Assembly: GCF_002234675.1 (NCBI RefSeq)
Contig: NC_019867.2
Span: forward strand, 5,288,001 to 5,352,000
Origin: Oryzias latipes
Taxonomy: Eukaryota > Chordata > Actinopteri > Beloniformes > Adrianichthyidae
DNA length: 64,000 nucleotides
Direction: 5' to 3'
Numbering within the stretch: the first letter of the stretch is position 1; each line of letters opens with the position of its first letter. A program made the translations under genes and the position numbers. Below the pieces are notes generated by a model. The model searched no databases. It had not been told where the DNA came from and was given only the letters and a program-made list of their open reading frames with translations. Below are positions 1 to 12,754 of this stretch, one piece after another.

Positions 1-1300
1 TGCTGATGATCAGGGCACACAAGCTGCATTTGAAAAAAAAAAAAATCCATAAACTACGAAAAGATCTACCTGAAATGACATTCAGAGGAAAATGTAAAAT
101 TACGAAGCACTTTTGTTATCATTTTGACACATCTGGCATTAGGCAATATCTGACTCTGGAACGTTTCTGCACACAAAGCTCCCTCCCGTGGTGTCCAAGG
201 TCAACACCAGGATTTAGTTTTCCGCCCATTTTTTGGTATTGATATTTGCCAACAGCCAAAATTACTTTTCGAAAAGAATCATACAGGGTGTCATATAAAA
301 TAATAACGAGTGGATCACCTTTACCTGGTGTTTCATTACATTTCAAAATGAAAGTAAAAGAATGGCACTTTTCCCCCCTGTGGTCAGAAGATAGACGAGG
401 ATAGACTAAATGTGAAGAGTTTCATTGAAAATCATTTCTTTAAAGACTTAGATCTGTAAATTAAAGAAAACTATATTCAAATCCAAAAAGTTGCAGATCA
501 TTCTTTTAATTTATCACTACATTTTTAAACTGTAGGCCGACAATATCAACATTTTCCTTTCAGCTTAAAAGTGTTTTTTTGATCATTTCATTTTAATGCA
601 TGAAAACTCATTGAGAAACTTAAAGATTACAGGTCACAGATTAATGCATCTTTAAATAGTTTTATACTAAACTCATTTAGAATATTGTGTATTCTTTTTG
701 ACAGAAGCGTATTTTTCCTGTGAATTATCTGAGTCACCGGGTTATTCTAGGGCTTTTTATTTTATTATTCCAATGTGCTTCGGAATTTCAAATAAAAAAT
801 TTGTTTTTGCTAATTTTGCTAGATTTTAGCTTACGGTATGTACAAAAATAATCAGGCTGATAATGTGATTGACAAAAAAAGGCTAAAAAACTTTTTTTCT
901 TTAAAGACGACTCTAATTTATCTCTATTAAAAATGTCCACATCAGCAGCTTTTTTCAGTGACTACATCTTGTTCCCGATCTATATAATCTGAAACCCTTT
1001 TTGAATAGTCCGGTTTGTTTGTTATGTGTGGTTTCACAGAGTTGTGGACAACATCAGAGATCTTTTACAGCTTAGATGTGTAAAGGAAAAAAATATATAG
1101 CGTTCTGGTTTAACACTCCCACCTAGTGGTCAGTTGGTGTAAAGACAGCATAGTTTCTTGGTGTTATTTTTAAGCACTTTCTCCTGTTAAATAAATATGG
1201 TCTAAACATTTATCTTTTACTCAAAAGCAAAACTTTTACTTTATATTTTTCTCAATAGTTCTGTATACGTTTGATACTAATCCATAACAAAGCATTTAGT
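1..1300. other. AT-rich intergenic DNA, no gene recognised
   Basis: Only short unconvincing reading frames are present. No exon chain, RNA gene or clear repeat end could be supported. Confidence 0.5.
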
Positions 1301-1319
1301 GTCCAACACTACAATCTAA

Positions 1320-2043
1320 AGAAAATAATCTAAACAGCTTGCAGCTCCAGAGCCATGTGTGACTCTTTTACCCCTCCATTGTGGCTCTGGTTAAAAAAGA
1401 GGTTTTCGTTTTTACAAGTAACTGTAAAGTAAAAAGTAATTAAGTAGTAAAGTAACTCAAACATTATTCAATTTATTCACAAAAAGTTCAAGGAAAGTAC
1501 AAGTCAGATTGAAACATTTTAACACATTTTTGTGCGCCCCTTCCCACAGAAAATCAACTGGAGGTTAGAAACCACAACCAGAGTTAAGGCACACCAGGTT
1601 ATGTTTTTGATCAAAAAAGATTTTCTGTGATTCAAAAAAACACAGTAAAGTTCACTTAAATAGCTCCAATTTATTTCTGGTTAGTCAGATTTATGAATTT
1701 CTGACTGAGGTGCACTAAACAGTGTTATTTATTTATTTATTTTCATCACCGCTGACATTGCATTATTCTACCACTTATCCTGCACCGAGATCATTCTATG
1801 TAAAACAGGGTGCCTTTTATTTTGAAAGGAAGTCATGTGATAAGTTATATATCTCATGATTCAAAAAATAATTATTTTTTTCTTTGTCTTTTTTTATTTA
1901 TGCCAAATGAATAAAAAAATCAGTTCATTTATATTTATCATAAAAGTAACTAACTTATAAACAAACCAGCGTCTTATTTTTCCGAGACTCCTACTGGTCG
2001 GTGAGAAATGAATCCGAAAAATGTTGAAGGTTGCAGACCCCTG
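1320..2043. mobile_element. Degraded hAT-like DNA transposon remnant
   Basis: The right end reads ggttgcagacccctg, the reverse complement of the terminal repeat that starts the hAT element at 56679. The left part (about 1330-1390) has a diverged copy of the same subterminal 'gctcc...gagc...tgtggctctgg' sequence. The left terminus itself is eroded, so the start is approximate. No transposase frame remains. Confidence 0.5.
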
Positions 2044-2355
2044 AACTTTGGGACTGGAGAATAGGTTTACAGTAAAGCAATAAATTCTAATAAAAATGTT
2101 ATTTTGACAGAAATATGTTAGCAAATATCTCTGAGTTGTAGTCACATCTTGAACAAAAAATGTGTTTATTAACAAAACGTCAGAAGACCTTAACTGGGAT
2201 ACACGCAATCATTTTCAAATGACATTTATTAGTTTGCAAATTTTTATAATATTTAATGACTTTTTTACACTACAATGTTGTTTGTCCAAACACTTTAAAA
2301 AATGTATCTAAACATTTATGTTAGAAAACCCAAAAGAAATTTAACTTAAGTCTAA

Positions 2356-3436
2356 AGGCCCGTACACACCAGGACGAATATTCGCCAGGCGTTATTCGCC
2401 AGCGTTTTTCGCCACGTTTTTTGTGTTCACACCCAGGCGATTTTCGCTGACGATGAGTGGAGTGAACATGCAATTTCATTCCCTGACATTAGATGGCGCT
2501 TAATGTAAAACAGAAATACTCCTGTACACAAGGTGGCGCTGCGCAACTTTACGCTTCTTAAAGTCGCTTTTCACTCAGAAGAAGATAGCAAGTATTTACA
2601 CGCTTGTCAGAATCAAACAAAGAAAACATGAATATTTCAAACATCAGTAGCTCCAACTGGTACTTGGTAAGGGGATATTTAAGGCCTGTTCACACCGGTG
2701 TGAACAGGCCTTTAAGGCCTGTTCACACCGGTGTGAAATTCGCCTTAAAGGCCTGTTCACACCGGGACGAATTTCGCCGGCGATTTTCGCCGACGTTTAA
2801 CGCCTCGTGACTAAACAAAGGGCCCCAATGAGAGTGTGCACACCGACGCGAAAAAACGCCACGCGTTAAAGCGTCAAAAAAAAAAAAAACGCCTCGGGTT
2901 CGTTTTTTTTTTTCGACGCATCGCGTCGAAATCTACTCGACCAACGAGAATGGCGCTTTTGCTCACGTGTCTGGAGCTTCTGAAGTTACAGTAAAACACA
3001 ACTTGGGGGGGCTCAAACACAAAACTGCCTTGCTGAGCACACATACCAGCGAAGAAGATAGACGCCAAGTAGCGTCTACACAGCCGCGAAGCAATAATGA
3101 CGGACATTCTTAAATATCCCCTTACCAAGTACCAGTTGGAGCTACTGGTGCTTGAAATATTCATGTTTTCTTTGTAATATTCTGACAAGCGTGTAAACAC
3201 TTGCTCTCTTCTTCTGAGTGAAAAGCGACTTTAAGAAGCGTAAAGTTGCGCAGCGCCACCTTGTGTACAGGAGTATTTCTGTTTTACATTAAGCGCCATC
3301 TAATGTCAGGGAATGAAATTGCATGTTCACTCCACTCATCGTCAGCGAAAATCGCCTGGGTGTGAACACAAAAAACGTGGCGAAAAACGCTGGCGAATAA
3401 CGGCTGGCGAATATTCGTCCCGGTGTGTACGGGCCT
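2356..3436. mobile_element. Harbinger-like foldback DNA element with ~326-bp inverted arms
   Basis: The ends are a perfect 15-base inverted repeat (AGGCCCGTACACACC) flanked by TAA on both sides (2353-2355 and 3437-3439), as expected for PIF/Harbinger target duplications. The whole left arm (2356-2681) reappears inverted at 3112-3436 with few differences. The core (2682-3111) holds smaller related palindromes and runs of A and T. No complete transposase is seen. The family call rests on the TAA duplication and terminal repeats only; it sits just downstream of psat1. Confidence 0.75.
2682..2711. repeat. 30-bp perfect palindrome of two head-to-head terminal repeats
   Basis: Two 15-base copies of AGGCCTGTTCACACC face each other with no spacer and are flanked by TTA on both sides. 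It looks like a Harbinger-type element reduced to its two ends. A further half copy starts at 2716 and another terminus at about 2748. Confidence 0.65.
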
Positions 3437-3447
3437 TAATTGAATTT

Positions 3448-3453
3448 TTTATT
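3448..3453 (-). promoter_or_regulatory. Poly(A) signal of psat1
   Basis: AATAAA on the minus strand about 50 bases past the psat1 stop. It implies a very short 3' UTR that ends next to the Harbinger-like foldback element at 2356-3436. Confidence 0.6.
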
Positions 3454-3504
3454 AAAACTGGAGTGAGACGTAAATTAATTCTACAGAGCAACGTTCATCT
3501 GCAT

Positions 3505-6500
3505 TCATTGATGCTCTTTGAGGAATTCCCTCATGTAGTCCGCCAAGGCTTCAGTGTCCTCCAGCGTTACAGCATTATACAGAGACGCACGCATTCCTCC
3601 CACTGACCTGCAGGGGGAGACAAACGCTGACCTCCAGTGCTCACAGCTCAAGTTCATAAACAAAACTTCACGTCATTAATATATTACTTATACTTTAGTC
3701 ATACTGACCTGTGTCCTTTCAGTGAGATCATTCCAAGTTTCGACGCTCCATCCAGAAACTTCTTTTCCAAGGCGTCATCTCCATCTTTCTTCCCCACTCG
3801 GAAAGGCACGTTCATGCGGCTTCGACAGGTCGTGTCTACAGGACACCTGAACACGTCAACGCACCAATGAGCTTCTTCAGTTTGTGCTTCACTTCAGTCA
3901 GTTCCCCTTATTGCAGCGCAAATTCACCCTTCCTGAGCTCTATGAACAGGAGAAGTTCATTTATGGCTGTTTTCATCACAAAAGCGTGCTCTTATTTTGA
4001 AGGGCCAACCACCAGAGGCACTTCAGTATATTAAGAACAATCTTAAAATGATGAAAAGGGCAAATATTTTGATGAAAACTGCAGAATTTCTCGGGACTAA
4101 AAAAAAAACTTAGCTGAGGCAGAAATTGGAGGGGAAGAGACTTTTTCTTTCTACCGTAATTTCCTTCTTCATTACATCCATGAGCTTCCTGTGCGGTCAT
4201 TGACTTTATTGTTTAAAAAGAGGAATACTCAACACATAAGTATAAAACACTGCTCTCTAAAAAGAAGAATACTTACTATATGCTATAACAAAAACGGTGT
4301 CACATTTTTTTAGTCGTTTAAAAAAAAAGCTGTAATTTTTTATAGTTTGACCAATTTTTTAGACCTTAAATCCATGTTTAAGAGTTATATATTGACTTTT
4401 GTGCGATTATTTATGACCCGTGATCACTTGATTTTGTTCCTCTATTTTTAATCATTAAACCTATTAAATGCTGTAAAAAACTTCATGTTTCATTTATATT
4501 TGTAACATTGTGCTGCAATAAAAGATCAAAATGCACTAAAATAGTGACTTTATGTAGTTTTCTCATTATAACAGACTTCCAACCTTCACTTTTACACCAC
4601 TAAGGGGTATTTTTTTCCCTAATCTTGAACAAATGAGAGAAAGAAACAAAAAAAGTAAAAGTTAACTGTTTTGGGGGTTTGGCTGTGTTTAGGGTTAAAC
4701 AGTAAATGTGATGCATTCAAGTACACTGGGGAATCTGGCTCCGGTTTAGGTAGCAGCAATTAACAGCAGTCAAAACAATAAAAGAAAAATGTAAATTACT
4801 CTTTTTTTTTTTTTTTAAACAACGGTCAAATTGGGCCCTGTGGGTGCTCCAGGGTTACAGTACTTACACATAGAAACCATTTGAAGCATTGATGATGTCA
4901 TAAATGATGGAGGACTTCTGCTTGTTCAGTGTCTCCATGGCGACGCTGCCTCCATTGTTCTTGATCCACTCCAGAACCAGATTCATGATGTAGATGCTGA
5001 AATGTGAACAACAGGACATTTTTCTGTTTGTTCTTTTTCCTTTTTTTTTTACAAAATAAAATCCTCATAAATCTGCAGTTTGCTCTCATGTGGGGGGGCA
5101 TCTTAAGGGTAAGACGTACATTTAATAGGAAACAGACTTTCTTTATATGCCGTAAGAATTGAATTTTGTCCATTTTAGGACTGGAAAAAGAGGTAAGTGT
5201 GTGTCGTGTGAGTATTTCAGAGCTAAAAGAACGGTTTATGTTCTAAGTGGGCGTGCAGGTGTCCTCGTGAGGTTACCTGAAGCACGGAGGCGTGTTGTAC
5301 AGCGAGTTCATTTCCACCTGCACCTTGTAGTCCAGGACAATGGGGCATTCTTTCAGGGCGTGGCCTAACAAGTCTTCTCTCACAATGACCACGGTCACGC
5401 CGGCACAGCCCACGTTTTTCTGAGCCCCGGCGAAAATGAGCCCAAACTGCACAAAAGCGAGCACAAAGATTGAGTGCGGGCGCCGACCTGGAGGCTGCAG
5501 AGGAGCCTCGGTCTCACCTTCGACACGTCTACGGGCCGCGAAAGGAAGTTGGACGACATGTCGCTGACGAGCACCACCCCGTTTGTTTCAGGAGTGAAGT
5601 GGTACTCCACGCCATGCACGGTCTCGTTGCAGCAGTAGTACACGTACGAGGCCGAGGGGTTTAGGGTCCAGCTGCTGGGCTCGGGAATTTCTGAAGATCA
5701 AACAGTGGAAGGGGGAAAACATAACCACTGAATATCAAATGGGACGAAAATAAAGCTGCTGGATGTAACGAAACCATGTTCTGTTCTTTCTATAGACCAG
5801 TCTCTGATACTTTCACTTTAGTTCTTATGTGAGCTTTAACAAAGGAACTTTAAAGTCCCATTCTGATCATCTTTTAGTCTATTTTCAGACGTTTTTTTTT
5901 AAGGATTATATTCCTGTTTCAGCCAAATTTGCCAAACACGATCTTTTTCAAACAGCCTTTTTCCATCTGCTCTTGACTCACAGCAATTTGACTAAAGAAA
6001 AACTCTGAAATTTTCTTCAATTATGTCTTCCATCATCAGAAAAATGTCACAAGAACACGTTCAAAGCACCATTTTTCTCAGAGGGGGTCTTTAAAGAAAT
6101 AATGGCTTTCCAAATGACTTAGAGTTGACTAAAATGGTGGAAATGAGATTTTGTGATTTTTCAAGTGATGATTTTACAAAAAAGATGAAAACCGGCCCAA
6201 ATCATGACACTTCCACTGTCACGCTTCACAAATAACATTGGGTTTAAATTTAGTTTTCTTTACAGATACAAAGAAAATAAATTTTTGGCAAATATTTGGT
6301 TTTTCTGTATAATTCAAGGAAATCTAGTGTTCCCTGATTTAACATGGGAGTTACATTCAAGAATAAGCCGCGATACACAAAATCTGCAAAGTAGTCATCT
6401 TCATTTTCTTTTCCTGCTATGTATAAACCAGACATTTGCCCATGGAACTCACACTGGACAAGCAGGGAGGGGCTTCTTTTGCTTTTTCTAATGTTTTACT

Positions 6501-9500
6501 GACGCTTCTCCACCGCCTACAGTTGAAAGAGGCTTGGTGTGAGATATCGGAGCGGGGCAAATCTCTGGATTTGGGCACAAAACGGAAAGGGGTTCGGTTC
6601 ATTGCTAGAGTCCAAGAAACTGCTCATCCGGATTGCCGTCATGTCAGGAGTATCTTTACTTAAAAAAAAAAACGGAAACTTCGTCAGGCTCCTCCGCTGA
6701 GTCCGCGTTCATCCGATAATCCAAATCCATACGTCGCTACCAAATCTGAGTCCCAGATTGGTCAAAGTTTGATCTGGTGTAACTGCCAAAACGCGTACAA
6801 TGGCCGCATTTTTTTTTTCCGTTGAGCCTAAAAACTTGCATTGATAGCAACGTGTTTTGAACATGACAGCCCAAAACACACGTCTATGTGTGTTTACATA
6901 GGCTTTAAGAGGAAGTGGCTGCTTTTCATTTTGTTACTCGTACCACAGTTGGAAATCAAAGAAAACCACTCTAATTTATCACATGTTGTCATGTTTTGAT
7001 CTATGTTTTATGACAGGTACTTTAAAACTTCCTCGACAAAAGTGTTTTTTATGATGAAAGTGTTCCAGGGTCAAGGCTGTAAAACTCCTCACTGCCCACT
7101 TCATACACTTTTCTCAGACAGACGTGAACATTTTTACACTTTCCTCTCTTAACCTCTCAGAGTTCAAAACCTTCATTGAAAAATAAGTCCAGTTCTATAA
7201 AATGAAAACAAAGATCTGCTCATGATCTGAGATTTATGAAGATTCATCAAACTGAAACATTCTATAAATCAGGAAGCGCTGTAAAAAATAAAAATAATCC
7301 AACAAAATCGCAGAAAAGAAAAAAGACAAAACAGACAAAGGTGAACATCAACATAAAGAGGGACTGCTGCATTCACAATCTGCATATTTCGTGTCCCAGG
7401 CCTCCTTTCTTTTTCTGTTCAGGTGAAAAGTTGGTTGATAATTAAGACATAAACACATAGAATTTGCTTTGACATAAACTCTTTGTGGACGCAGCTGCTC
7501 TGAAAACCTCCATCAGACACAAGCATGTGGAAAATCCCTCAGCCTTTCACTGTGGCATTATGCAACGAGCAGGAAAAGCTGCCAGACTTTTGTCGGACCG
7601 TCTCGGTGTGACCTGAATGAAAAGATCCTCCTCAAAGAGCTTTGGGTGAACTCACTGGTGTAGCTGTCCATCTTTGGGTGGACAACGCGGACTTTGCCGT
7701 ACTTCTCTGCTTCTTTTGCCGCTTTAGCCGACCACGTGCCGGTCACGATGTAATCGGCGCATCTGTCCTCTTTGAGACCAATCAGGTTGAGAGGAACGGC
7801 GCTGAACTGTCCAGACCCCCCACCCTGCAGGAACAGCACCTTGTAGTTGTCTGGGATGTTTCTGGGAAGGAACATTCGCACTTTTGGACACTTATGGCAG
7901 GATTTTCTGAGTAAAAGAGCTGTTAAAACATGACATAGACCAGTGTTTTTCAACCAGTGTGCCGTGGGAGATGGTCAGGTGTGTCGTGGGAAATTGCCCT
8001 CATTCACTGATCTAAAAACATTTTCCATCTCCAGGATATCAGCTCTGTGTTCATCCAAACAGGCCCTGATAAAACACTGAGTAGTTAGGAATATGAATGA
8101 TCATAAAAAACTATTAAAGACATTTTGATAAGAATGACGGTACCGTGATTTAGCCGTAGCGGCAGCTGTATTAGGAAATGTCCCGCTCCTTTGACCGTGT
8201 CCTCCAATCATTCTTGGAGGCTTAATCACACGTCATCAGTCTGACCAATCAGAAGTGGTTAAAGTCTTCACGTCCTTGTTCGGATTCTGCTGATAAAGTT
8301 GCTCAGTTCCAACAACAATAACAGCTAAAACTCGTCTTTAGTGGTGTAGCTTTCCACAGAGTCCGGTGTCAGACCGTGGAACAAGTGAACAACACAATGA
8401 AGCTCAGAGACGCAAGTCTGTTTGCGTTCAGCAGCTGTTTGCACTACATCTCCCATGATGCATTTGGTTAAAGTGCCATGTCTCAGCGCACAATGAGTCT
8501 TCCTTTGACGTCTTGAAACCACAACAAACACACATCAAACAGTTCTCAAATCTTCTAACTTAACTTTTATTACATCTTTTAGAAAAAACAGCTGCAACGT
8601 CCAGCTTTTTCTGCCACAATTATCACAAAAACGCATGTGAGATTGTGGAGGGGCTGTAAATCAATACAGACTATGAGTTTCTCCTTTTTTTTATTTTATT
8701 TTTTTTCGGATGCTGGTGGGCCGCGGGATTTCTGTCAAGGTTAAAGTGTGCCGTGGCTCAAAAAAGGTTGAAAAACACTGATATAGACAATATCATTTAT
8801 ATTTCCATTGAGTTTTTTCTTTTTTTAAGTGTCACAATGGTGACAAAAACAGCTTTCATTTAAGAAAATAAATAAAACTAAAGCAACAATAGTCACTTAC
8901 AACAACTCTCGCAGAAGACTCTCTGTCTTGTTGATGATTTTGTTGAAGTCTGACGATCGGTGACTCATTTCTAAATTGAAGAGAAACCCTCGTCTTTAGA
9001 TCCAGGCATTTTCCCTCCCAAACTCCAGATTTTTGACAGATTCAAGCTTGAGAGGAGGCAGTGGTGGTACTCACCAAGAACACTAACACCAATGCCGTTG
9101 TAGTCCAGCAGCTCCTTCTGCGCTTGGAGGAGAACCTGCAACCCATCACATCCTCAGAACAAGTAGAAGATGGTTTGAAATGGGGGGGGGGGGGGGGGGT
9201 TTACATCAATTCACTTCCGCTCTTTCCCTTTCAGGCAGCTAATCAGACAATTGCATTGAATGGATTTATGTGGCACTGTATGTGTCTATTATAATATCAA
9301 GGTGATAGTATCATTTTCTTTGATTTTTTTCCCCATTTCATAATATATTTATGAATAAATATCTGAAATAGATTCAATGAATACGTATGTGAATTTATTG
9401 CCTTTTGCTTAAATTGCTTGAAATAAACTAAATGAATCAATCACTTTGATGGATTATGAAGGAGATTTGAAAAGCAAATATTAAGCTCACCTATGAGTCG

Positions 9501-11038
9501 AAACAGAGGAGACTAAATATTTTAAAATATAAGAATAATCATTAAAATGCATATGGAAAACTTTTTTTAAACTGCAACTGCTGTTTTGAGGATAAAATTG
9601 TGCTTTGTTCTCATGAAGAATGTATTTATTCTAAAACAAATTATTATTAAGTAAAAACACTGTTAGGTTTAGGGCTAAAATGCAAATTATTGCCAACCAA
9701 AAGTTAAGATAAACATGGATTTTTGTGCACGATCGCACGGCCTAAAATAATTTCCGCAAACAAATTTCCATCCTTAAACCAAACCTTGAATGCAGTTTGA
9801 TTTCTTTTCTGTATCGAGTCATTTTTGCTTTTATAACACCTTTTTTTCCTATTGTTTATAGCTCAATTTTATTCATGTGTAATATAATTTACCTAAAACA
9901 TCAGATGTTTTAGCCTCCTAGTGGCTAAAACATCGACCATCACAGTGTCGTCTAGTCTTGATAAAGTTTATTTGAGCTGTTTTTTGTGTTTGCATTGCAG
10001 CGAAAAGTCACGATTAAAGAAAACTAAATTCCAGAAAAACATTAAGAACACCTCATTTTCCTTATTTATCAAATTGTTAGGCAAAAGAAAAAAAGTATTC
10101 AATCATTTATAGTTTTTGTAAATCCTGAGAATGCCTGGTCAGATTGATCTAAGTAGGAATTCAGTTTTTTTAACAGTTAAATAGAATTAAAATTGAAAAA
10201 TTCGTTTGTTTTTGTTTTTTTTTAACGTTCAATGAGTTTCTTAGAATCATTAGATTTAAAATAGGATTTTCATCTGTTGCTATGGTTATCATTTGGGACG
10301 TTAACTACAAAGATGGCAGCCTTTTGCACCAGCAGATGCACTTTACTTAAAGCAAGCACAAGTTGTCTTCAGTGTGCTTATTGTGTGAGGGTCAGTGACC
10401 TCACAGTGACGTCAACTGTCCTTTTAGCTGAATCACGTGAAGTCAACATAAAAGAACCAGAAAAATTAACCAGCTAAACAATGTGATGTTTTACATTTTA
10501 ATAAAGGTTGAGGACAAAAGCTCAGCAAACAAAATGTTTATTTTATCTGTAAAGTTGAATAATAAATCAGTTTTCTTTTACAGTTCTTAGGGGTTTTTCT
10601 GCCATCTAGAGGCTGCCAGTGGTACTGCAGCTGTGATTGGGCACAAAGCGGCAGGTTTCCACATGAATGAGTGAGGCTGATGCAACCCAGCTTACAGTTT
10701 TCTGTCTGCTGCAGCTGCTGGCAAAAGTCCAACCTTTAACGAAACTTAAAAAATAAAATTAAACAGCGGTAATCACGCACGAAACTCCTAAAACCCGCAA
10801 AACGCAGTGACACAGGCGGAACTTAAGAAGCAGATGCATTAATAAGAAAAGCTGCAAAGTGCATTTGAGCACAGATCTGCAAGAACAAACTGCACAACTA
10901 AGGCTGGTAAAGTCACATCCCGCATTGAGCTAGTTCAGAATTAGCTTGCTTTATTCGCACGACGTGAACGCGCAAACTCACAGACTGAGGCAGTTTTGCG
11001 GGTCCGGCGCCAAAGTTGATGGTTCGTTTCTTCTCCAT
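3505..11038 (-). CDS. psat1: Phosphoserine aminotransferase 1 (9 coding exons)
   Basis: PLP-dependent cytosolic enzyme that converts 3-phosphohydroxypyruvate plus glutamate to phosphoserine in serine synthesis. Exons on the minus strand: 11038-10982, 9135-9075, 8970-8901, 7861-7656, 5690-5518, 5446-5277, 4996-4868, 3846-3709 and 3607-3505. All have AG/GT borders and matching phases, giving 368 aa against 370 in human. Visible signatures are [11 protein letters not shown] at the N-terminus, [18 protein letters not shown], the PLP-lysine segment FAGAQKNVG (Lys about residue 199), and a C-terminal [19 protein letters not shown]. The start is the only ATG in exon 1 that reads into this frame. Introns carry a hAT element (7941-8780) and a small TTTAAAG-ended MITE (5849-6098). 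Identity comes from recognised family sequence; exon borders are by eye. Confidence 0.96.
5849..6098. mobile_element. Short MITE with TTTAAAG(A/T)CCC ends, psat1 intron 4
   Basis: Left end TTTAAAGTCCCATTCTG and right end GGGGGTCTTTAAAG form inverted termini. Internal sequence around 6040-6080, read on the minus strand, matches the element at 58996-59597, including the 'ttcttgtgacatttttct' stretch. It appears to be an internally deleted member of that family. Confidence 0.55.
7941..8780. mobile_element. Non-autonomous hAT transposon in psat1 intron 3
   Basis: Terminal inverted repeats CAGTGTTTTTCAACC and GGTTGAAAAACACTG bound 840 bases. The flanks acatagac (7933-7940) and atatagac (8781-8788) are an 8-bp target duplication with one mismatch, the hAT hallmark. 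No long transposase frame is present. Confidence 0.88.
9182..9199. repeat. Homopolymer run of 18 G
   Basis: An uninterrupted G tract in psat1 intron 1, about 45 bases upstream of exon 2 on the minus strand; prone to length error in sequencing. Confidence 0.9.
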
Positions 11039-12552
11039 GACTTTTCGAAGGCTGCGGTGTGTTTAATGAGTGATGAAGATGATGAAGGGGATGCTGTCTG
11101 TGTCCGTCTGCGCAGCAGCGTGAGAGGGTCTCCCTCAGCCTCGACTCACTGCCGGTGAAAAGCTTGCATAACGTGCTGCGTTCACGGCCTCCTCGTAATT
11201 TGGGTAACCGAACCAGCTTTCTTTACACTTCGGTTTGAAGCAGGCTGTTTTTAAACGTTTACAGATTATTTATTTTTGTTCACCACAAAAGTGTCGTTTA
11301 AAAAAATATGTTGATAAATGATTCACACCTTTTTAAGGTTTTCTACTTAAAAAACATAAAAGTTTGGCAAATAGAAAGTAGACAAAGCAAATCCTTAGCA
11401 AAAAGTTGTTCACTTGAAGATTATTGTAATATGTATACTTGAGTATAAGTATCTCAAGTCTAATATAGACCATGTAGGAAGAATACTTACTGAATACTTC
11501 AAACTAAATTGGAACATTTAAAGTTTACAATAGTACACTTCAACTACTGCTTCTCTTAACAGACTAAATATACTTAATCTTAATAATCTTTATTTATATA
11601 GGCGCTTTAACACAATTAAAAATTGAACACATTTAATTAGAGCTAAACACAATAAAACAAAAAGAATAAATACAAAAAAAACATTGAAAAAAAATTGAAG
11701 GTAAAAAACATGAAACACCTAAATAACAGAGTAAAATCTAATGTGTAAAAATGAGTCTTGAATTGAGTTTTATACATTGAAATTGGCTACTGTTTTGCTC
11801 ATGAAAATGTCTTCTAAAAGTAGTCATGTAAAATATGTATTTTTTTAAAGAGGAAAATTGCAATTTAAAAATAATAATAATTTAAACTAGGATTTTAAGT
11901 AAAAGCGCGAAAATGCACCACAGTCCTGCAAACTTAAGACACTGTTCTTCAAGGACCAAACGGTTGTTTTAAATCTGTTCTGATTTTTTGTCCTTCAGGA
12001 GGCTTTAAGTTCTTGGAAATTTTTCAGTGAGGTTTGGGTGAGAAGCCGGGTAAAAGTCATAACAAAACCTTGATTTGGACCCTGAATATTAAGGTTTGCT
12101 CAGCCTGGCCTTGCAGTAAACACTTAAATGAGTTTTTGTCTGTATCAAAAATAGTCTTACCGAAAAACCACGGCCTAACATGGCATTTCACTGTCAACAT
12201 GTGTTTTTCTGTTAATAGATTACAATAAACAGATTTGAACATATACCATTTTTTAAGTTGACTCTTTTGCCCTTTTTTTTATATTTTCTACCCCACCTAT
12301 AGTGATATAAATTGATGTTAATAGCACATCATTTTTGCAGTGCTGCTAAATTTTACACAATTTTAAAGTTAAACTCTATGTAACACAAAATCTATTACTG
12401 GTCTCATGTAAAGTCATTTAAATTGGCCGTCTCATGTAAGAATGTGACCATAGAGCCGCACCAGTCACTCATTGAATTGATAAGACAAGATAAGATAAGA
12501 CAAGATAAGATAAGATAAGATAAGATAAGATAAGATAAGATAAGATAAGATA

Positions 12553-12584
<32 letters not shown>

Positions 12585-12722
12585 ATAAGATAGGATAAGT
12601 TAAGTTAAGTTAAGTTAAGTTAAGTTAAGTTAAGTTAAGTTAAGTTAAGTTAAGTTAAGATAAGATAAGATAAGATAAGATAAGATAAGATAAGATAAGA
12701 TAAGATAAGATAAGATAAGATA

Positions 12723-12754
<32 letters not shown>

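Noticed and set aside
2874-3200. 108-codon minus-strand frame and its plus-strand counterpart at 2604-2810
   Set aside because: Both lie in the inverted arms and core of the Harbinger-like foldback element; no domain seen.
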